Shown one piece after another: positions 6,415-10,105 of a DNA stretch of 10,105 nt. The notes under the pieces are model-generated. The model was not told the DNA's origin. It did not search any database and saw only the letters and a list, made by a program, of their open reading frames with translations. This DNA comes from an uncultured Sutterella sp. (GTDB lineage Bacteria; Pseudomonadota; Gammaproteobacteria; Burkholderiales; Burkholderiaceae_F), in the NCBI GenBank assembly GCA_900544255.1, contig UQUM01000057.1, forward strand, positions 1 to 10,105, given 5' to 3'. The number at the start of each line of letters is the position of its first letter. Within the stretch, counting starts at the first letter, position 1. Position numbers and translations under genes: made by a program.

Positions 6415-7212
6415 ATGGCTGCCACGCTTTATCTTCTGCCCAACCGGATTGCGGAAACGGACTTCTCGGACGTTCTTCCCGAAAAGTCGCTCGCCGTTCT
6501 GCGGCGCACCCGTCGGTTTCTCGCGGAAAACGCCCGTTCCGCCCGTCGCTTTCTGAAGGCCGCGGGGCACCCCGACGCCATTGATACGCTTGAAATTATT
6601 GAGATCGGCCACGCACCCGATGCCGTGCGTTTTGATGAGTGGCTGACCCCCCTTACAAGTGACGATGCTTCTGACACCGCCATCGTGTCCGAATCGGGGT
6701 GTCCCGCCGTCGCCGACCCCGGTGCGGGACTCGTGCGGCGTGCGCACGAACTCGGCATCCCGGTAAAACCCCTCGTCGGCCCTTCGTCCCTCTTACTCAC
6801 CCTGATGGCAAGCGGCATGAACGGCCAGCGGTTTCGTTTCTTGGGTTATCTTCCCATCGAAAAAGACGTCCGCCGCGAAGCCATTCTTGCCGTGGAACGA
6901 GAAAGCGCCAAGTTGTCGGAAACGGAGCTTTTCATCGAAACGCCCTACCGCAACAATCCGATGCTTGCGGCGCTTTCTGAAACACTGCACGCGGACACTC
7001 TCATTACGGTGGCGACCGATGTGACGGGCGACGGCGAATCCATCGTCACCCGTACGGCGGGAGCATGGAAGAAAGCGCTCCCGGAACTTCCGAAACTGCC
7101 GACGGTATTTGCCGTTTTTGCCGTTCATCCCGTCAAAACGGTCAAAACCGCCGATCGGCCACACAAACCGGCGGCGCCGCATAACCACCAACCGCTCAAA
7201 CGCCGGGCATAA
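6415..7212 (+). CDS. SAM-dependent methyltransferase, RsmI-related (COG0313)
   Basis: The product (265 residues) belongs to the tetrapyrrole-methylase fold family that includes RsmI, the 16S rRNA C1402 2'-O-methyltransferase. The N-terminal TLYLLPNRI strand, SESGCPAVADPGAGLVRRA (92-110), VKPLVGPSSLLLTLMASG (117-134), FRFLGYLP (140-147) and FIETPYRN (173-180) follow the RsmI order. It differs from true RsmI in lacking the AEDTR motif (here LAENARSARRFLK, 36-48), which suggests a separate subfamily known next to Maf in Burkholderiales; its substrate is unknown to me. After residue 238 comes a tail of about 27 residues rich in Lys, Pro and His that is probably disordered. It is six bases from maf, without a clear ribosome site, so the two are likely translationally coupled. 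Confidence 0.87.
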   Translation: MAATLYLLPNRIAETDFSDVLPEKSLAVLRRTRRFLAENARSARRFLKAAGHPDAIDTLEIIEIGHAPDAVRFDEWLTPLTSDDASDTAIVSESGCPAVADPGAGLVRRAHELGIPVKPLVGPSSLLLTLMASGMNGQRFRFLGYLPIEKDVRREAILAVERESAKLSETELFIETPYRNNPMLAALSETLHADTLITVATDVTGDGESIVTRTAGAWKKALPELPKLPTVFAVFAVHPVKTVKTADRPHKPAAPHNHQPLKRRA

Positions 7213-7213
7213 C

Positions 7214-7253
7214 AAAAAAAGACGGTACCCCCGAAAAGGCGCCGTCTTTTTTT
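7214..7253. terminator. Bidirectional terminator between convergent genes
   Basis: Perfect 12-bp arms (7214-7225 and 7242-7253; seven A then GACGG) enclose a 16-base loop. The stem is followed by seven T on the plus strand, ending the maf-methyltransferase transcript. The mirrored run of A serves the minus strand, ending the solute-binding protein transcript whose stop codon is at 7271. Confidence 0.9.
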
Positions 7254-7270
7254 ATTTCCTCCGCAAGAAA

Positions 7271-8044
7271 TTAATCCTTCAGCAGTTCGGAGGCCGGTTC
7301 GTGTCCGAACCACTTTTTATAGACGCGACGGAATTCCCCGTTCTTCTTAATCGTCGTGAGTCCCGCATTGATGCGGTTCAAAAGTTCCGTGTTTCCCTTT
7401 TTCACGGCAATACCGAGATCTTCCGTCGAGAGCGCCACAGGGAGCGACTTGACGTACCCTTTTCCTGCCTTTGCGACGTAGTAGTCGTTCGTCGGAATGT
7501 CGTTGATGACGGCGTCTACGCCGCGGTTTCTGAGCTCAAGGTAACACTCGTTTAACTCGTTAAAAACCCGAACCTTGGCGCCCGGCACCGATTTGGCGGC
7601 TATTTCACCGGTGGAACCGATCGAAGCGGCCAACCGTTTTCCTTCCAAATCTTTGGCGGTCCGAATGGTTTTGTTGTCGGCATTGACGACCACGCCGAGC
7701 CCCGCAATGTAGTAACGATGAGAGAAATCCACGCTCTTGGCGCGTTCTTCACTGATCGTGATGTCGTTGATGGCAATGTCGATGGCCCCGGTTTTCAAGG
7801 CCGGAATCAGGCCGTCAAAGGCTAGATTGCGCACCACGACCTTGAAACCGGCGTGCTTGGCAATTGCCCGGATGATGTCCACGTCGTAGCCCACATACTC
7901 GCGGGTTTTTCGATCCTGAGAACCAAAGGGGGGATAAGCAGCATCCATCCCGACCGTCAGAACGGGGTCGGAAGCAAACGACGCCGACGTCGTAAAAATT
8001 GTCAAAACCGCGGCGGCTGCGGCAAGAAAAGAGCGTTTATTCAT
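7271..8044 (-). CDS. Periplasmic amino-acid-binding protein, ABC transporter family 3
   Basis: This is a family 3 extracellular solute-binding protein, the periplasmic receptor of a polar amino acid ABC importer. The 257-residue product has a signal peptide (basic MNKR, hydrophobic 6-18, likely cleavage after SFA at 24) with no lipobox. The mature part has the family motifs: VGMDAAYPPF (31-40), GYDVDIIRAIA (52-62), FDGLIPALKTGAIDI (76-90), ITISEERAKSVDFS (95-108) with Arg101 as the likely ligand-carboxylate contact, IGSTGE (142-147) and NDIPTNDYYV (181-190) with Asp182 as the likely amino-group contact. No permease or ATPase is adjacent, so it is an orphan or its partners lie elsewhere. The specificity (Arg, Gln, Cys-type or other) cannot be read safely. 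No Shine-Dalgarno precedes the start; a leader hairpin does. Confidence 0.9.
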   Translation of the reverse strand: MNKRSFLAAAAAVLTIFTTSASFASDPVLTVGMDAAYPPFGSQDRKTREYVGYDVDIIRAIAKHAGFKVVVRNLAFDGLIPALKTGAIDIAINDITISEERAKSVDFSHRYYIAGLGVVVNADNKTIRTAKDLEGKRLAASIGSTGEIAAKSVPGAKVRVFNELNECYLELRNRGVDAVINDIPTNDYYVAKAGKGYVKSLPVALSTEDLGIAVKKGNTELLNRINAGLTTIKKNGEFRRVYKKWFGHEPASELLKD

Positions 8045-8050
8045 GGTGGA

Positions 8051-8094
8051 TAAGAACGAAAAATGAAAGGTTTCGCCACTTTACGCCGTTCTTA
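8051..8094 (-). promoter_or_regulatory. Leader hairpin of the solute-binding protein gene
   Basis: Eight-base arms TAAGAACG and CGTTCTTA (8051-8058 and 8087-8094) pair perfectly around a 28-base loop that itself holds a short AAAG/CTTT pair. The stem ends six bases before the start codon at 8044 on the minus strand, in the place where a Shine-Dalgarno should be. It may control translation, but no function is shown. Confidence 0.4.
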
Positions 8095-8119
8095 TGCGTC
8101 GCTTGATGAATGCGCGCAG

Positions 8120-8149
8120 GTATTACCGATTTCGTCAAAAAGTCGTCAA
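8120..8149 (-). promoter_or_regulatory. Weak candidate promoter of the solute-binding protein gene
   Basis: On the minus strand TTGACG (8144-8149, five of six matches to the -35 consensus) is followed after 18 bases by TAATAC (8120-8125), a poor -10. A second TTGACG lies 11 bases downstream of the first. Transcription would start around 8112, placing the hairpin at 8051-8094 in the leader. The weak -10 keeps confidence low. Confidence 0.3.
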
Positions 8150-8216
8150 AGACCGGGATCGTCATAGTTCCGCTCCGATAAGCTTCCCCTACTTTTCTTT
8201 TTAGGTACCTGCCATC

Positions 8217-9146
8217 ATGCTTCATCCTTTACGCGACCTCATCCGTGAACGCGGTTCCGTCGTTATTGACGGCGCGATGTCCACCGCTCTCGAAAAACTC
8301 GGCTGCGACTTAAACAACCGCCTCTGGAGTGCCCGCATTCTGGCGGACGACCCTGAAAAAATCCGTACCGTACATGCGCAATATTTTGAAGCCGGTGCCG
8401 ACGTAGCCATCACCGCGAGCTATCAGGCAACGGCTGCGGGTTTTGCCGACGCGGAAATCAATGAAACCGAAGCCGCGCGCCTCATTCGTCTTTCCGTCAC
8501 GCTCGCCCGTGAAGCGCGGGACGCCTACGAGCGAAATCACCCAAACCGTCCGCTTCTTGTTGCCGGCGCCGTCGGCCCCTACGGCGCCTACCTCGCCGAC
8601 GGTTCGGAATACACCGGCCGCTACCATCTCACCGACGACGCCTACCGAGAGTTTCACCGAGTGAGACTTGATGCCCTCAAAGAGGCCGGAGCCGATCTCA
8701 TTGCCGTTGAAACGCAGCCCAAACTGGAAGAAGTGGCCGTTCTCCTCAAAATGCTCGAAGCGCGGGAACTTTCCGCCTGGGTAACGTTTACGCTCGCCGA
8801 CGAGGGGCATCTCCCCGACAGCACCCTCGTGGAAGACGCGGCACGACTTTGTGCAGCGAGCCCCGCCGTAGATGCACTGGGGTTAAATTGCGTGAAGCGG
8901 GAACTCGCGGCCGGTGCTTTAAAACGCATGGCGTCCGTCACAGACCTCCCCCTCATTCTCTACCCCAATTCCGGCGAAACCTACGACGCCGCCACCAAAA
9001 CCTGGCACCACCCGGTGGGCGGCCCCGGTTGGCAACATTTTGTCGGCCCCTGGCAATCCCTGGGCGTCAAGTGTCTCGGCGGCTGCTGCCGCACGCTGCC
9101 CTCGGACATCGTGGAAATTGCACGCCTCATGAAAGCCGGTGTCTGA
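8217..9146 (+). CDS. mmuM: Homocysteine S-methyltransferase (MmuM-like)
   Basis: The enzyme makes methionine by moving a methyl group to homocysteine, with S-methylmethionine or S-adenosylmethionine as donor in characterised relatives. The 309-residue product is the length of E. coli MmuM (310). It shows the TIM-barrel landmarks of the Pfam S-methyl_trans domain: DGAMSTALEKLG (18-29), ITASYQAT (65-72), VAGAVGPYGAYLADGSEY (115-132), the Zn ligand Cys225 in LGLNCVKRE and the Zn ligands Cys290-Cys291 in LGGCCRT. No cobalamin or folate domain is present, so it is not MetH. The start is the first ATG, about 11 bases after AGG. It diverges from the solute-binding protein gene across 172 bases; no mmuP permease is visible. 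Confidence 0.93.
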   Translation: MLHPLRDLIRERGSVVIDGAMSTALEKLGCDLNNRLWSARILADDPEKIRTVHAQYFEAGADVAITASYQATAAGFADAEINETEAARLIRLSVTLAREARDAYERNHPNRPLLVAGAVGPYGAYLADGSEYTGRYHLTDDAYREFHRVRLDALKEAGADLIAVETQPKLEEVAVLLKMLEARELSAWVTFTLADEGHLPDSTLVEDAARLCAASPAVDALGLNCVKRELAAGALKRMASVTDLPLILYPNSGETYDAATKTWHHPVGGPGWQHFVGPWQSLGVKCLGGCCRTLPSDIVEIARLMKAGV

Positions 9147-9151
9147 CGCAA

Positions 9152-9184
9152 ACGGCCGCCCGAAGTCACCTTCCGGACGGCCGT
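9152..9184. terminator. GC-rich hairpin between mmuM and the isomerase gene
   Basis: Arms of seven perfect pairs (9152-9158 with 9178-9184) continue through one C/A mismatch, three G-C pairs, a one-base bulge and three further pairs to a four-base loop (9166-9169). It starts five bases after the mmuM stop and lies between two convergent genes, so it probably ends transcripts from one or both sides. It lacks a T tract on either strand, so it may be a weak intrinsic terminator, a Rho-assisted end or an RNA-stabilising stem. Confidence 0.55.
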
Positions 9185-9209
9185 CGTTACGCTCGGATCA
9201 GAGCACCGA

Positions 9210-10001
9210 CTATTTCACGGCGGCCTTTTTTTCCAGGTCTTCCACGTACTGCTGCAGCATCTTCTGCGAAATCATTTCCGTCAATTCCGCACGCTTCGCG
9301 TCAAACGACGGGAAATCCTGCGCAGGACGCACGTCCGCCGCGTAAATCACGTGCCAACCGGCGCCGCTCTGCAGGGGCTTGGCAGCAACTTCACCCTTTT
9401 TAAGGCCTTCCACTTCCCGGCGAAACAGCTCCCCGAAAACCGACGGGGACTGCCAACCGAGCGACCCGCCGTTATCCTTCGTGTCGTCATCAAGCGACTT
9501 TTCTGCCGCCAACTTCACGAAATCAGCGCCTCGTTTAACGGCGGCAATCAGGTCTTCGGCTTCTTTCTGGGTTTTCACGAGGATGTGCGACACAGAGATT
9601 TCGTTCTCCCCCCAGAGCTTTCTTTCTTCGTCGTAGAGCACCTTCACCGTCTTGTCCGACACCGGGTGCTTGGCGATGAAATCCGTAAGGGCACTGTTAT
9701 AAAGCACCACGTTGCGGGCGTTCGCGAGTTCTGCTTCGACCGGCGCCGTCTTATCAAGTCCCGCCTTTTTTGCCGCCTGCGCCACCGCCGTAATGCGGGT
9801 GAGACGCCGCTTCACCTCGGCTTCAATCTCGGGCGTCATCTTGTCCGTGCGGCGCGCGGCCATCACGTCCTTGGCCTGCTCTTCCTGCTGTGCCTTCGTC
9901 ACGGTTTCGCCGTTCACCGTGAAATCCTTCAATTCGGCCTGCGCGGAAAACGCCGCCGCTATCGCCGCACAAAGAACCGCGGCTTTTGTTGCTGCCTTCA
10001 T
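9210..10001 (-). CDS. Periplasmic parvulin-type peptidyl-prolyl isomerase
   Basis: This protein probably helps fold exported proteins by cis-trans isomerisation of prolyl bonds in the periplasm. The 263-residue product has a signal peptide (KAATK, hydrophobic core 7-19, likely cleavage after AQA at 22) without a lipobox. A helical, charged chaperone-like region (about 36-125) follows. The PpiC/rotamase domain spans about 135-222, with ISVSHILVKT (135-144), NGGSLGW (177-183) and GAGWHVIYA (213-221), the last two being parvulin hallmarks. A helical C-terminal tail ends the protein, as in SurA, PrsA and PpiC-like foldases. One parvulin domain and this length fit PrsA/Cbf2-like isomerases better than SurA, which has two. 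The start at 10001 opens a proper signal peptide, but the only Shine-Dalgarno is 50 bases upstream across a hairpin. Confidence 0.92.
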   Translation of the reverse strand: MKAATKAAVLCAAIAAAFSAQAELKDFTVNGETVTKAQQEEQAKDVMAARRTDKMTPEIEAEVKRRLTRITAVAQAAKKAGLDKTAPVEAELANARNVVLYNSALTDFIAKHPVSDKTVKVLYDEERKLWGENEISVSHILVKTQKEAEDLIAAVKRGADFVKLAAEKSLDDDTKDNGGSLGWQSPSVFGELFRREVEGLKKGEVAAKPLQSGAGWHVIYAADVRPAQDFPSFDAKRAELTEMISQKMLQQYVEDLEKKAAVK

Positions 10002-10008
10002 AGAAATT

Positions 10009-10050
10009 ACGCGAGGAAACCCGCGACTTCAGTCGCGGGAGGAATCGCGT
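10009..10050 (-). promoter_or_regulatory. Stable hairpin between Shine-Dalgarno and start of the isomerase gene
   Basis: An outer 5-bp stem (ACGCG 10009-10013 with CGCGT 10046-10050) and an inner 8-bp stem (10020-10027 with 10032-10039, loop TTCA on the plus strand) are separated by symmetric six-base internal loops. On the minus strand the helix base is one base after AAGGAG (10052-10057) and seven bases before the ATG at 10001. Confidence 0.6.
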
Positions 10051-10051
10051 T

Positions 10052-10057
10052 CTCCTT
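10052..10057 (-). promoter_or_regulatory. Shine-Dalgarno AAGGAG, displaced from its start codon
   Basis: On the minus strand AAGGAG is a near-perfect ribosome site but lies 50 bases before the ATG at 10001. With the hairpin at 10009-10050 folded, the remaining single-stranded spacing is eight bases, which is ideal. No ATG or GTG follows it at a normal distance. Confidence 0.55.
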
Positions 10058-10105
10058 AATAAGTTGAGTTAAAAACGTTTTTCGTTTTTCTAAAAGCACA
10101 AGCTT

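Noticed and set aside
5833..6747. Minus-strand frame of 304 codons opposite maf and the methyltransferase gene
   Set aside because: It spans two well-supported genes antisense, and its Gly/Arg/His-rich product is typical of GC-rich shadows.
8062..8073. MetR-like TGAA...TTC site in the mmuM control region
   Set aside because: It only partly matches TGAA-N5-TTCA, lies near the start of the other gene and could easily occur by chance.
10007..10045. Possible 12-codon leader peptide starting at ATT
   Set aside because: The AAGGAG spacing is right, but ATT initiation is very rare and the sequence is constrained by the hairpin, so the structured-spacer explanation is simpler.
9351..10067. Plus-strand frame of 238 codons opposite the isomerase gene
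   Set aside because: It is an antisense shadow; the minus strand carries a signal peptide and intact parvulin motifs.
1..10105. CRISPR array, tRNA, rRNA, defence or mobile gene cassette
   Set aside because: No regularly spaced repeats, no tRNA-like or rRNA-like stretches and no transposase, integrase or nuclease coding regions are visible; the gene content is core metabolism.

Overview
The window looks like the chromosome of a Gram-negative betaproteobacterium, most likely order Burkholderiales. The reasons are the yceF / yceD-rpmF / fab cluster arrangement, a zinc-free L32, and a COG0313-type methyltransferase of the kind found beside Maf proteins in that order. Codon use is GC-rich and even throughout. 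A gut Sutterellaceae-like genus is my guess; the sequence does not prove it.

Layout. Bases 1-136 are a short non-coding tail. On the minus strand, reading right to left, come yceD (5762-5244), rpmF (5111-4926), a 365-base spacer without a gene (4925-4561), fabH (4560-3580), fabD (3552-2614), fabG (2601-1846), acpP (1746-1507) and fabF (1369-137). On the plus strand, diverging from yceD, are a YceF-type maf (5812-6408) and a methyltransferase gene (6415-7212), closed by a strong hairpin. A minus-strand gene for a family 3 solute-binding protein (8044-7271) diverges from a plus-strand homocysteine S-methyltransferase gene (8217-9146). A minus-strand periplasmic parvulin isomerase (10001-9210) converges on the latter.

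How it works together. FabH starts chains by condensing acetyl-CoA with malonyl-ACP. FabD makes malonyl-ACP, AcpP carries the chain, FabG reduces the beta-keto group and FabF elongates. YceD and L32 tie the cluster to ribosome assembly, as in other Proteobacteria. The gene usually found between rpmF and fabH, plsX (acyl-ACP:phosphate acyltransferase), is absent here. Its place is held by a spacer with a long bidirectional terminator, so the ribosomal pair and the fab genes look transcriptionally separated. A further terminator lies between acpP and fabF, and acpP has its own extended -10 promoter.

Most of the window is ordinary core metabolism and I see no new defence or mobile system. The observations most worth a look are regulatory: the missing plsX; a hairpin that separates a perfect Shine-Dalgarno from the isomerase start codon and would restore correct spacing when folded; a perfect TATAAT with GC-rich discriminator in front of rpmF; and the terminator and competing hairpins between acpP and fabF.
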